From Tenodera sinensis (taxonomy: Eukaryota > Arthropoda > Insecta > Mantodea > Mantidae): 64,000 bases of DNA. The position numbers and the translations under genes are program-made. The stretch lies in contig CM060963.1 of the NCBI GenBank assembly GCA_030765045.1, positions 117,386,235 to 117,450,234 of the forward strand, read 5' to 3'. Of this stretch, positions 1-11,159 are shown piece by piece. The notes under the pieces were generated by a model. It was not told where the DNA came from and did no database searches. It saw only the letters and a program-made list of their open reading frames with translations. The stretch's first letter is position 1. The number at the start of each line of letters is the position of its first letter.

Positions 1-59
1 CATTAGAAGTGCGCGCTTATTGAGAACAAGTAATTAAACGGGTAATTAACAAATACACA

Positions 60-385
60 TAGTGAAAATCTGTAACTTGTAGTATTGAAGTGAGTATTTA
101 ACATTCCAATGATATATACAATAACATCCTATAACAATAAGCTTAACCTACAAATGTAATATATTAATATTTATTGAACGAAGGTGCTAAAGTGTAATTA
201 AAACATAGGTATATATATGTCGATTGTGCAAGTGTGTAAGGTACAGTATAGAGGTGAGTATTTTAGATGATCTTTCATGAACACCAATGATGCATATATG
301 TGCATTACATCACAATCAACTTAACCTACAAATTGCATATATTATTAGTTACTGAAATAAGATTTTAAAGTGCAATTAAAAACCC
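60..385. repeat. Divergent tandem duplication of about 170 bp
   Basis: Two adjacent blocks, roughly 60-200 and 230-385, share an ordered series of words: a 'gaagtgagtatt/gaggtgagtatt' start, 'aacctacaaat' in the middle, and 'aaagtgtaattaaaa/aaagtgcaattaaaa' at the end. The copies differ by many substitutions and small indels, so the duplication is old. No coding potential is visible. It could be a tandem pair inside a larger repeat that begins left of the window. Confidence 0.55.
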
Positions 386-659
386 ATTGTGCAATTGTGC
401 CTTTGTAGTACATTTTCTTATACAGTAATATAATCACGTAACTACAACAAACATCACCACCTATAGAGCATGCGCAATGGAACTTGTAATCCAAAAGAGA
501 AGCAGAATTCGTGGTATTAGCGATGTTTTGATTTTTTTCTTTTAGAGTGAAATTTTGCTATTGTATTAAACCACAGAAAATAGCTTATAATGGATCGCCA
601 GAAATATATAACGAGGTATCAATAAAGATAGAGGTTATTCGTATTGTCATTTCAAATGT
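386..659. other. Unassigned AT-rich DNA
   Basis: I see no open frame, RNA gene or repeat that I recognise. It lies directly upstream of the Helitron helicase scrap and may be more decayed Helitron sequence. Confidence 0.4.
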
Positions 660-903
660 GACATTCATTTCGGCATGCCATCGCCTACCGCCCAGCAGCA
701 TAAAGCATTAATAGCGATGTTCAGCGCCAAAAACAGTTGAATACAACACTGTTGGCTACTTTTGTTGCTAATATGAGCAAGTGCTCACTGCTGAACAAAA
801 GAATATATATGATCAAATTAACTTGTCAGTTGCACCATGGCAAGGCGACTTTTTGGACACGCCAGGTGGCACTAGCAAAACATTCCTCATCTCACTGATA
901 TTT
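660..903 (+). pseudogene. Helitron Rep/helicase fragment (Walker A region), decayed
   Basis: In frame with position 660 the DNA reads DIHFGMPSPT, the block that precedes the helicase in Helitron proteins. After a stop and a frameshift near 772 it reads LTAEQKNIYDQI and then FLDTPGGTSKTFLISLI. The last block is the Pif1-type Walker A motif that Helitron helicases carry as PGGTGKTF. Here the glycine before the lysine is serine, and the frame closes within a few codons. Helitron helicases unwind DNA during rolling-circle transposition. This piece covers well under a tenth of a full protein. I see neither the Rep domain nor the 3' hairpin and CTRR end, so it is a dead fragment. Confidence 0.72.
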
Positions 904-1031
904 ACTTAGCTTATTTAATTTTTATAATACATAATTATTTTACAGATATTATTTACTAAAAATTAATAACTAAAATAAAGGGAAAGTAAGAAAATGAATT
1001 AAATAAAACAAAATTGCAATAATATATATAT

Positions 1032-1526
1032 TGTAACTTTTGGTGTGGGTGTAAAGTAAAGAAGACAGATGTAGTCGAGATAAACACTTTTATTTCTGTA
1101 AACAGTAACTTTGTACACTCGTTGCAACAACAAGAAAGTCTTTTCCGATTCTCCAACAGCACGGCTCCGAACTCGTAACACAAAGAACTGTTCCTTCTCC
1201 GTCGGCACAACTCTTCACATCGTCCGTCTCCGTCGGCACGACTACTCAACCTTCACATACGTCTGACTGACTCTTCTGTCGCACTTTACCGCTATTTATA
1301 TCTCCCAGGCACTATTCTGGAAGCTTCAGGAACGTTCAGTTATTGCGGCGAGATATACAAAGTAGAAGATTCCAGTAGCCTCTATCCTTTTCTCTCTTTC
1401 GGCAAGCGCCCCAACAATGCGGCCATTCTCTGTCTCTTTCCTTCGGCTCCTTTGCGGTAGCGCCGACAATAATGCGATGGGTGACACTGCTGCTGTCGGC
1501 AATTAGATGCGGCGGGCGCGGTGACA
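1032..1526 (-). repeat. 3' LTR of the Gypsy-like element
   Basis: This direct repeat of 3224-3727 has the same TATA box (1293-1300) and an AATAAA signal (plus-strand 1089-1094). Compared with the other LTR it lacks a few bases near the U5 end and near 1215. The gag-like ORF runs into it and stops at 1336. Confidence 0.88.
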
Positions 1527-3144
1527 CTGCTCCCTCCTCAGAGTTGGTCGTCCCGACCAGCACTATCACTGCGGCATCTCCCTTCCGCCCCGGTGGACTA
1601 ACCCATCGAACCTCTTCTCCAGGAGGCACGATCCTAGGTATCGCTGTTGGATAGTGTCCCTTGGTCCGGGTAGGACGATGTATGCCATCCTGCTTCGAAA
1701 TTCTGCAACAGTACCGCCGGTCTTGACGGTCCCTCGTCCAGTTGCCCTTCTTCCTGGTGTGTTGACGGGCCATCCTGCGCACTTGGAAACGGCTCACTAG
1801 GTACCATGTCCGCCGACCTCTCTGGCACACCTTCGCAGCCACCTGGCTTCCGATGGGTCCGGCAACAAACCCCACCACATCCGCGCGAGTCGCGTCCACC
1901 GCTGCACTCGTGTTCACTCGTGCTCGGCACGGCCTCTCCTGTATCCTGCCGTCCACGATGATGTCCATCGTTCTTCCGTTCACGGCACTATGCGTCAGGT
2001 GATTGGATGGCTCCGACGGTCCCCCCATGTCACACGCCAAGTCGGTTCTCGCGTGATGCTCGTTTGCTTGTGCGCTTCCCTGCTGATCGTCCTCCACGTC
2101 GTATCCTGGTTGGTTACGTACCCGACACACTCCTCCAGAGGATCCTCGACGACGTCCCTGAACTGCCCCTTTGTCTTCCCCGAGACGTACACTTTCGTTA
2201 TCTGAAACGGGCGCAACTGTCGCCTCGGCCACTAGGTGTATCCTCCCCGGGTCCGCGCTATTCCGTCTGCCCCTGGCATCCAGTACTTTGACGCTCTCGT
2301 CAACTCTTACTACCAGGGCGCTAAGACGTTCCCCGTCGTCCCCCACGACGTCCACATGCTGGCAGAGGTCTTCCACCTTTTCGCCGAGTACTTCCACGTC
2401 TTCCGTCACGCCATTCAGTTTGCCGAGTTGTTCCACGACTTCCGTCACGCCAATCAGTTCGCCGAGTTGTTCCACGTCTTCCGTCACGCCAATCAGTTCG
2501 CCGAGTTGTTCCACGTCTTCCGTCACGCCAATCAGTTCGCCGAGTTGTTCCACGTCTTCCGTCACGCCAATCAGTTCACCGAGTTGTTTCACGTCTTCCC
2601 TCACATCATCTGAAACGGGCGCAACTGTCGCCTCGGCCACTAGGTGCTCCCTCCCCGGCTCCGCGCTATTCCGTCTGCCCCTGGCATCCAGTACTTTGAC
2701 GCTCTCGTCAACTCTTACTACCAGGGCGCCAAGACGTTCCCCGTCGTCCTCCACGACGTCCACGTGCTGGCAGAGGTCTACCACCTTTTCTCCGAGTTCT
2801 TCCACGTCTTCCGTGACGCCAATCAGTTCGCCATCAATTTTCGCCGATAGCTCCGTCTTCATCTCTTTCAGCTCGGCAGCGAGGTTGTTGTTTGACGTTT
2901 CCATTTTGGCAGCGAGGTTGTCGTTTGCCGTCTTCATCTCTTTCAGCTCGGCAACGAGGTTGTCGTTTCTCGTTTCCATTTTGGCAGCGAGGTTGTCGTT
3001 TGACGTTTCCATTTTGGCAGCGAGGTTGTCGTTTGCCGTCTTCATCTCTTTCAGCTCGGCAGCGAGGTTGTCGTATGACGTTTCCATTTTGGCAAATAAT
3101 TCTTTTATCATTGCCATCATCCTGGTTTCCGAATCTCCCTCCAT
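1336..3144 (-). CDS. Gag-like coiled-coil ORF with mutated protease remnant (602 aa)
   Basis: This uninterrupted ORF fills the interior of the LTR element and ends inside the 3' LTR. Residues 1-100 are heptad-like repeats built from EMKTANDNLAAKMETS, predicted coiled coil. Residues of about 180-255 are 13-residue repeats of the type LGELIGVTEDVEQ. A 136-codon duplication repeats the DESVKVLDARGRRNS block. Near residue 390-420 a stretch RARVNTSAAVDATRADVV resembles the start of a retropepsin, but the catalytic DTG/DSG is NTS, so protease activity is not expected. The C-terminal part is unrecognised. I infer a structural, Gag-like role from position; no zinc knuckle or capsid signature is evident. 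Confidence 0.7.
   Translation of the reverse strand: MEGDSETRMMAMIKELFAKMETSYDNLAAELKEMKTANDNLAAKMETSNDNLAAKMETRNDNLVAELKEMKTANDNLAAKMETSNNNLAAELKEMKTELSAKIDGELIGVTEDVEELGEKVVDLCQHVDVVEDDGERLGALVVRVDESVKVLDARGRRNSAEPGREHLVAEATVAPVSDDVREDVKQLGELIGVTEDVEQLGELIGVTEDVEQLGELIGVTEDVEQLGELIGVTEVVEQLGKLNGVTEDVEVLGEKVEDLCQHVDVVGDDGERLSALVVRVDESVKVLDARGRRNSADPGRIHLVAEATVAPVSDNESVRLGEDKGAVQGRRRGSSGGVCRVRNQPGYDVEDDQQGSAQANEHHARTDLACDMGGPSEPSNHLTHSAVNGRTMDIIVDGRIQERPCRARVNTSAAVDATRADVVGFVAGPIGSQVAAKVCQRGRRTWYLVSRFQVRRMARQHTRKKGNWTRDRQDRRYCCRISKQDGIHRPTRTKGHYPTAIPRIVPPGEEVRWVSPPGRKGDAAVIVLVGTTNSEEGAVSPRPPHLIADSSSVTHRIIVGATAKEPKERDREWPHCWGACRKREKDRGYWNLLLCISRRNN
1527..1540 (-). other. Polypurine tract
   Basis: On the minus strand TGAGGAGGGAGCAG directly precedes the 3' LTR, where the plus-strand primer of an LTR retrotransposon lies. 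Confidence 0.75.
2201..2850 (-). repeat. In-frame internal repeats of the gag-like ORF
   Basis: A 39-bp unit (ttccacgtcttccgtcacgc and so on, 13 codons) is repeated about five times between 2389 and 2608. A longer block starting tctgaaacggg at 2201 recurs at 2609, an offset of 408 bp or 136 codons. Both periods are multiples of three, so the frame survived. Confidence 0.85.
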
Positions 3145-3204
3145 CTTGGTTCTAACGTTGCAACTTCTAACGACGATGTAACGAAACTAGAAGCAATTCG
3201 ACGG

Positions 3205-3222
3205 ATCCCACTTCTGACACCA
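3205..3222 (-). other. Primer binding site, complementary to tRNA-Leu 3' end
   Basis: One base inside the 5' LTR the minus strand reads TGGTGTCAGAAGTGGGAT. This matches, over all 18 bases, the complement of the 3' end of tRNA-Leu(CAA) including its CCA, as I recall that tRNA. It is where a tRNA primer would start minus-strand DNA synthesis. Confidence 0.82.
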
Positions 3223-3223
3223 G

Positions 3224-3724
3224 TGTGACTTTTGGTGTGGTTTGGGTGTGAAGTAAAGTAAAGACAGATGTAGTCGAGATAAACACCTTTATTTCTGTAA
3301 ACAGTAACTTTGTACACTCGTTGCAACAACAAGAAAGTCTTTTCCGATTCTCCAACAGCACGGCTCCGAACTCGTAACACAAAGAACTGTTCCTTCTCCG
3401 TCGGCACAACGCTTCACATCGTCTGTCCGTCTCCGTCGGCACGACTACTCAACCTTCACATACGTCTGACTCACTCCTGTCGCACTTTACCGCTATTTAT
3501 ATCTCCCAGGCACTATTCTGGAAGCTTCAGGAACGTTCAGTTATTGCGGCGAGATATACAAAGTAGAAGATTCCAGTAGCCTCTATCCTTTTCTCTCTTT
3601 CGGCAAGCGCCCCAACAATGCGGCCATTCTCTGTCTCTTTCCTTCGGCTCCTTTGCGGTAGTGCCGACAATAATGCGATGGGTGACACTGCTGCTGTCGG
3701 CAATTAGATGCGGCGGGCGCGGTG

Positions 3725-3727
<3 letters not shown>
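3224..3727 (-). repeat. 5' LTR of the Gypsy-like element
   Basis: This is the upstream LTR in the element's own orientation. It holds a TATAAATA box (plus-strand 3494-3501) about 230 nt from its outer end and an AATAAA signal near its inner end. That order fits U3-R-U5. Its outer edge abuts the (TA)n tract. Confidence 0.88.
3494..3501 (-). promoter_or_regulatory. LTR TATA box
   Basis: TATAAATA on the minus strand sits in the middle of the 5' LTR, with an identical copy at 1293-1300 in the 3' LTR. It is the likely core promoter of the element; no start site can be seen directly. Confidence 0.6.

Positions 3728-3795
<68 letters not shown>
3728..3795. repeat. (TA)n microsatellite
   Basis: A pure TA repeat of about 68 bp touches the right LTR. 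Short TA runs also touch the left LTR at 1021-1031, so the retrotransposon inserted into this repeat. Confidence 0.95.
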
Positions 3796-4441
<646 letters not shown>

Positions 4442-4944
4442 TACAATTACACATTTATATTCTTATTATACTGTATACATTATTTACTTTGTAACACTTC
4501 ACACACGCTTCATCTACGCTGATATTACTCTGTCTCCAAATCCCCAAGATCTTCCATTTCCTGCATTTCAGTTCTCTTCTGCTTTTCTCTTCCATTCTTC
4601 TCTATACCAGCACCTTCCCCTCCACCTCCCTCTACTCTCCAACTTTCTCCCCCTTCCTCCACATCTTCTATGTATTGTTAGGTGATGTTATGTGTATTGC
4701 ATATATAATGAATCGAAACGAGCAGTTTCTATTTCCACCTGGCCCACTCTGGCCATGTTTGTTTGTTTGTTTGTTTGTTTGTTTTTTGTTTTTTTTCCTC
4801 TCTTCGTGATTTTCCTGAGTCGGTAGGCAGGCATTGAACTGGGGTGATTTCCCTTTAACTATGAATTTCCTGTCCAGCATTTCCTGTTCCCAGCATTTTT
4901 TCCCCTTTTATGTGTTTCACCTCATCTATTTCAGGGTTCTAGAA
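4442..4944. other. Unassigned, pyrimidine-rich, with a short (GTTT)n
   Basis: A C/T-rich stretch lies at about 4520-4670 and a GTTT repeat at about 4757-4785. No gene is supported. Confidence 0.4.
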
Positions 4945-5154
4945 TCAAGTAACGATGCTAGAAGTGTTTATGGCAGAAGGTAGGCAATTCAGGAGAGCGA
5001 GTTTCTCCTGCTGAATATGCTGCTCGACATGGAACCACTTTTCTACACTACATTTGAGGTCGCCATGTTTGTAGAAAAAAATGCTTCCATCTGTGGAAAA
5101 TACCTCCAATCCAAATTCAGATACAAGTTGTTGCAAAAAAAGAAGAAGTTTCAC
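4945..5154 (-). pseudogene. BED-like zinc-finger fragment of a hAT-type transposase, decayed
   Basis: The 69-residue frame contains EFGLEVFSTDGSIFF and VEKWFHVEQHIQQEK. This is the layout of the N-terminal finger in a common insect hAT-type protein (…FSTDGS.LFCKIC…FTV.QH…KH). The two zinc-binding cysteines are replaced by Tyr and Gly, and the last His of the finger is missing. No downstream RNase-H-like transposase domain follows. It is best read as a dead scrap; the assignment rests on motif memory only. Confidence 0.5.
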
Positions 5155-6658
5155 TATGCTTAGTTGTAGGCATATTTACGGTCGGGATTTTTTCCATTAA
5201 CTGCGAAATTGCTGTCAGACATAAGGTGAATGCAACCTACTTGCTCCTAACATCTGGCCAAAGTCATTGTCACGATACTGACAAAAAACAATAGGATATT
5301 TGAAGAAGGTTCAGCAGTTTCTCGCAGGACGTATGCATTTCCTCTGCTGATGCTAATAGCATGAATGCAATAGAATGAGTCCTCTCACTACCTCTTGTAG
5401 CCAATATTAGCAGTGCGTATTAGTTAAAAGAAATTGGAATTGAGATTAGATAGTCCAAAGAAGGTAAACTACAAAAAAGCTTTTAAATGTTACAGCAATG
5501 GACATTTACACCAAAAAGGGCAGAAAAGGACAAATCAAATCCACCATTTTCTGTCCTGTAAAGACCCATAGTGAACATGTATTATATTGGGCCTCGTCTT
5601 CAGACACGAGAAAAAACAAAACAAAATAGAAAAAAAGGATTATTTCTTCGTGCCTTCGTGGCTGCAAAACAAGTAACCGTTCTCCACACGTTACAAGTGT
5701 ATGGTTACACAGCAGACATATCTACCTACTGTTGCTCCATATATCACGAAAGGAGTTAATGCTCCGAAAGCCTCTTCTGGTTTATCTGGGATTCCAAAAG
5801 GTGGTTGGACGCAAATCCACAGCTCGCAATTAAATAGGAAGGATTACATTATACCTCTGTGTGTATGCCACTCGCCGCCCATCATTTACCTCTGACATCA
5901 CATAGGCGACTTCGGACTCGGAAACCACTAATGGGCTGATAGGTCTTCAACTTCGGACCAACAGTTTATTAGGGCACCGCATTAGAAATGGATTATTCCT
6001 CTCACGAGTATAACTAACATAGTTAAAACGTATATCTACCTCTTATTCCCTTATATGCATAAAATATAACCTACTGGGGGCAATATTCGGCATGTGGGAG
6101 TGGTTATATTATATATAAACATGTATTTAACTTTTAATTCCTCTGTCGCTAACCTAAGGTTACTCTTTCCTAAAAATCCGAGATTGAGGTTACTTCGGTA
6201 ACACGCATAAAATAATTTTCGAAAAATGTGGTTGTGGTTATGTACATATATACGTTTTTGGAAGATAGTACGACTTCATGGCCTGTTTGGTTATGTTGAC
6301 GTTGCAGGTAAATTAATTATCCTGTATTTACATCCACCAACCTCCTATACATCGTACTTTTAAGGTCTAGTTTTCACACGCTTAAACTTAACAACATTTT
6401 GATTAATATAGGTATAAAGTATAATCAAACCTACTTTTTGATTTTTACGACCACAGTAGTTGTCCTCTTGCTTATACAAGGTGGTTCACCTGTTCCGTAT
6501 ACTTTTTGGAGATAGGCAACACTTCATACTCTGAAAGCAACAAGGTCGGAATTACCGTGCTTGTCGACCATTTGATAGCCATGCATATCTAGCCTGCTCT
6601 TAGCAACGCATACTTTTGGAATGCACTGCTGCTAAAGTCTATTCTATAACAGGTTTAA

Positions 6659-6691
<33 letters not shown>

Positions 6692-9118
6692 TTAGTCTGG
6701 GGTTACTTCACTTGGTAAACGATGGTGATTCCTTTTTTCTCTGGGTGTAGTATCACATTGACGTGAACTAATTCTGTTTCCGCTCTAATTCCTTCAGCGC
6801 TGTGGGTAATCGGTCATATACATAAACACAATAATCATTGTTTTATTATATTATTTATTTTTATTTAACTATAAATAGACTTTATGCTTTTCATATCGTT
6901 TTAAAAGTTAACACACACATAAAGCATCTGTATTTTGTATTTATCTCATTATACCGTTGCATCTCTTGATAAGAGTCCATATTCCATTGCAGTTGTTGAT
7001 TCGACAAGTGAAGCTCGACTTTTAATGTCTCTGTTTTACCTTTTAGTATAATTTTCGACGCCTTAGGTAAGAAGCTGCTTCACAGAATAACTTTAATTGT
7101 AATGACGATCAAGGATATTATGCAGACAGTCACTGAATGTTAATACATGTTCCGTGAGATAAACCGAGTGGGCCGCGCTCAAACCAATAATTACCCATAG
7201 TAATCAAGGGGCTTACTTGAACGAGTGCGTTGATTCTGAAATTGAGGGAAATTTGAAAATAGGCTGTACTTCTCTGATACAGAAAAATCTAAAGATAGAT
7301 ACGAAGAGAGCATTTTTAGAAATTGATTGAATGAGATGAATGCAGGAATAAATGGAAAAAACATTACTTATCTATTTTGTAAGTAGGAGTGGCTCGCAGT
7401 CGTATAAGGAAAAAAGAATATGTTGAACCATCAAGATACCATGCAAAAATGAATGAAATGTTTCATTCTACATTCCACATTTCATTCACACGCCATATTA
7501 AATTACTAACTGCCTAGCAAAAAATTCTATGCAATACACGTTTACTAATACACATGTTTACTAATCCTCGGAAATTGAAAAGTCTCGAATGAGTCTCGTC
7601 TTTTCATACTTTTCTTCAATTCAGCAAAAATCACTTACCATCGCAATGTATTATTGTAAATATGGCATTCATTTTGTTATGGCACTAATGATTTTGATAC
7701 AATTGCAAGTTTAAAATACCTAAATCGTTTATCTCGTCCCTTCATTTTTATTAAATATTAGCTAAAGCACTATAGAAGAAAACGTGAAAGAAATGGAGTG
7801 TAAGACCCATATCACGTTGGGTTAGGCACTTCGGAATTGTTTGTTAACTTAGATATATTTCTCGGATATTTTAGATGTTTTACATTTCGAAATGTTTAGT
7901 TTTCCTAGTGTTACTTCTTATAAGCTCATGTGTGATGTATTGACATTTATTAAACACTTAATCACTAATATTACATAAAAATCATGATTAGCTTAACTGA
8001 ATAAAAATATTTGTAATTAATTTTATGTAGAATCGTAATGAAACAAAAATAGGCATATAAAATGACGTGGTTGCTACATAGAGGATTTATGTAAATATTA
8101 AGTATATGCCAGTAGTCAAGAATGCAATTTATTGTATGAAATTTTAATAAGTATTTACTGCAGCTTGTTCCACCTAAAATGTTTGGAATCCTGCTGCGAA
8201 AATCAAAGCAGTATAAGGTAAATTTCCCTAAGTAATTTCCCCGTCATTTGTCTCCAGTGATGAGTTTGTAGGGAATCGAAAGGAAATGTCTCTTCCTTTG
8301 TAACAAGTTGTCTTATCTGGTTGTTCCAAATACAGAATGTTAGCAGGTAAATTCACCAAAGCCGAATCCAGTTTACCTAGAGTAAAGTTCCAGCCCTGCT
8401 CTAACACACTCCATATTTACACAGAAGGCACTGTGCCTCCCCGATCTCCTCCTTCAAATGTCGTTTCGACCTTCAATTTGGTTGAAAGCCTTTGAACATC
8501 AGGAACATGGAGGGCCAAGGTAAAGGGATGCGATATCGTGCGGCATGCAAGAGGGCTTCGTAGATAGAGTGCTGTTTATTGAAAACGCATTCAATGTATA
8601 TGTGGCTTTGAGCTTCCTAACTACACCTTTGAAACTTCGCCAGCTCTCTAAGATGGCTTTCATGCCAGCACAGAGTATCAGACGGTCATGTTATAACCTT
8701 TACGAGTCGTTTAGCATTCAGTAGTTTACCAACTGTCTACGCAGAAAGGTGTTATAATTAACTTATGAACAAATGTCTTCCATCATAATGCCGGTTTCAC
8801 CCCCTAGAGATAAAATGCTATGTATCCCTTTGGGCAACATAACTTCTAAAAGCAGATGGGACCATTAATGTAAAATCTGAATTATGTTGAATATGATACA
8901 GAAATTGTCCAGTATTAGTAGAGCTTTATGCAGAATGATTATAAAACCACGGCAGTTTTTACTTCTTACCACCTACCTATAGATTTGTACGGCAAGCAAA
9001 AGTGTGATATCGACATTTCGCCTAATATGCATTTTTTATGGTCCCTGAATACACCAAAGAATCGATTCTTAGCATTGTTTAGAAAATGGTGCGTCTGTGT
9101 GTAGGTATGTACATGTTT
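5155..9118. other. Unassigned AT-rich DNA
   Basis: I see no supportable gene in this 4 kb. There is a (TA)n run at about 6658-6690. Open frames are short and lack recognisable motifs. Confidence 0.4.
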
Positions 9119-9160
9119 GTGAGAGAGAGAGAGAAAGAGAGAGAGAGAGGGGGGGGGGAC
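9119..9160. repeat. (GA)n/(G)n purine tract
   Basis: GA repeats run directly into ten G residues, giving about 42 bp of nearly pure purine. Confidence 0.9.
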
Positions 9161-10033
9161 TGCCTGTGCGAGCGTGTTGCTCGGTAGCGAGTAACCACAG
9201 AACGACGTTCCATTAATTAAAACACTCAGCAAACGTCTGTAAACCACTTCTTAAAGATCTCTTGTCAAACTGTATTTTGGACGTTATAGTGCTTGATTTG
9301 CATACTTTCCCACTAGAGAGACTCACTATGCTAAACATAATAGACAACTCATGAAGCGGTGTAAGTTTTCATTTATTACAAATTGTATCAATAGAGGGTT
9401 TCCATCACAGTATACTTTGATGAAGTGGTGCAGTATGAGTGCACTAGGAAATTCCGAAATACAGCCATTTTCATTCCAAATTTTCGAAATTGTAGCCTAG
9501 ATTAATATACCAAAACAATGTATGCTTTATAAGTTTAGTTTTAGTTTCTTTAATCAGAAACGAGAAAAATTATTCACATTAATTTTTTTTAAAATCTCTC
9601 GAAGGTATAGAAATAAATCTGTTGATCAAATAAAATATTAAGGCTTTGTTTAAAGCTGGGAAACATAACTTGTTATATAGTATTTTAAGACTAGCTTTTT
9701 CCATCCCTTTCTTCACAAAAAGTTACTAAATTTTAAATAGAGTGCTCTTAAAATGCTTGAAGAACTCATTGAACTAAATGTTCAACATGTTCAACAAAAT
9801 GTACGTAAAGGGAAAAAGTCATATTTAAATATTTTCTGCATTCTATTCGAGGTAGTAGTGAAATGTTGAGGAAATATAAGAAAAAGCACATGCCCCAAAC
9901 GATGCATGTAAAAATAAATTGAGACAAAAATGCTTTTGACAAAGTAAGCAGTACAAGTCCCTTTAATTTAAATATGCAAAGTGATTTTCAAGAATAATTA
10001 GAGCAAACGTCACTCATATATACTGTTCAAAAA
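9161..10033. other. Unassigned AT-rich DNA
   Basis: Nothing recognisable. Confidence 0.35.
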
Positions 10034-10325
10034 TCATTCCAAAATCGTTTGTGCTTTACTAACCCAGCGGCGCAGAGTCCTTTCCGGGCCAAGGCCTACC
10101 GCAGTGGGGTGCAGTACTGGAGGTGGGACATGGTCAGGGCCCCGGGCCCATCCTGCACGTTTATGCGGTCTTCGCGACCACTTCTCAATGAAGTAGCTCC
10201 TCAGCCTTCGTTGACCTAAGCTCAGCCACGAGTTCAGCAAAATGTGCACACGCCGATACCGGATATCGAACTCGGGTCTACCACTTGATAGCAACCAGCG
10301 TTACGACTGCTTTAAGGAGATGACC
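10034..10325 (-). mobile_element. tRNA-derived SINE-like element in a GC-rich island
   Basis: Read on the minus strand a tRNA-like head carries GTAACGCTGG near its start and GAGTTCGATATCCGG as a B-box-like motif. A GC-rich body containing GGGCCCGGGGCCC follows. The block stands out sharply from its AT-rich surroundings, which suits an inserted SINE. No second copy was seen in the window and no clear target-site duplication was found. Confidence 0.55.
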
Positions 10326-11159
10326 ATATTTTATGTTTATTGCGTTTAAGTGTTTAATGTGGCCACATTATAATCTTAAAGTTGTGGGATAAGTAAATCG
10401 AGGACTCAGCAGCTAAAATTAGTTTTGGTAGCAAAATTTTAAAAAAATTTCCAAATTAGAACTAAGAAATTATTTAGAGTAAACGGAATGTTGAACATTT
10501 ATTAAGAAGCCCACTGAGCGTGAAGTTTATTTCAGTCCAATAAGATTTTACGTCATTAAATTTAGCAGTAATAAAGGAAGGTTTAGCCTATTTGTTTAAC
10601 GAAAACAAATTAAGTAGTAAATTTAATAAACGGATAGTATAAATGTTGTTTATGATTTAATCTAAAACACAGAAGAACACAAAGGGAAAACAGCCCTCCT
10701 GCTAAATATTTCACTAGCGCCATAGACTACTTATTATGTAGTATTCTTATTAGCGGGAATATAGTTCCATTGATTTCCAGATGTTTCATACTGTGTAGTC
10801 AAAGCCCAAAGTACCAGAGTAGAGTTGTCAGATTTTACTCGTATTCAAAAGTTCCTTCCATGCACCGAGCATAAGTCCTCCTGGTCAAAACTTCGACCCT
10901 TAACCCTCCGTTAGGCGCGCGTCCTGGTAGAACCCGCTAGTAGCGTGGGACCTAGTGCTTATACGCTTGCATTTATTTTTTTTAAATTGCATTTTTCCTG
11001 CATTCTCACGTTTAGCTTCATTTAGTTTAAATATACATGGTTTTTATTAGTCTTATTTTACTAAAGCGCGTCTCACCCTTAAAAGACAGTACACGTTAAA
11101 TGGAGCGCAGTGTTGCAACATGTACTAGTTGCGAATCTTTCTCCGCGAGCGACTCGAGG
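10326..11159. other. Unassigned; may hold the C-terminal part of the next relic
   Basis: No open frame is convincing. If the mariner-type relic at 11160-11761 was once whole, its C-terminal half would have lain here on the minus strand. Confidence 0.35.

Larger units (their letters stand above)
1032..3727 (-). mobile_element. Non-autonomous Gypsy-like LTR retrotransposon, complete with both LTRs
   Basis: Two direct repeats of 495 and 504 bp (1032-1526 and 3224-3727) bound a 1.7-kb interior. Read on the minus strand each LTR begins TGTCACCGCG and ends in ACA. The interior starts with a primer binding site for tRNA-Leu and ends with a polypurine tract. It holds one long gag-like ORF and no reverse transcriptase, RNase H or integrase. 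The flanks are a TA repeat, so the duplicated target reads ATAT but its exact length cannot be fixed. By eye the LTRs differ at a handful of bases and a few small indels, which suggests a fairly young insertion. Mobilisation would need pol from a related element. Size and content resemble TRIM/LARD-type elements. Confidence 0.9.

Noticed and set aside
956..1249. 97-codon minus-strand frame in the left LTR
   Set aside because: It lies in non-coding LTR sequence, and the equivalent frame in the right LTR is changed by indels.
2389..2608. 39-bp repeats considered as a CRISPR-like array
   Set aside because: The units are directly adjacent with no spacers, are in frame, and lie inside a retrotransposon ORF in a eukaryotic genome.
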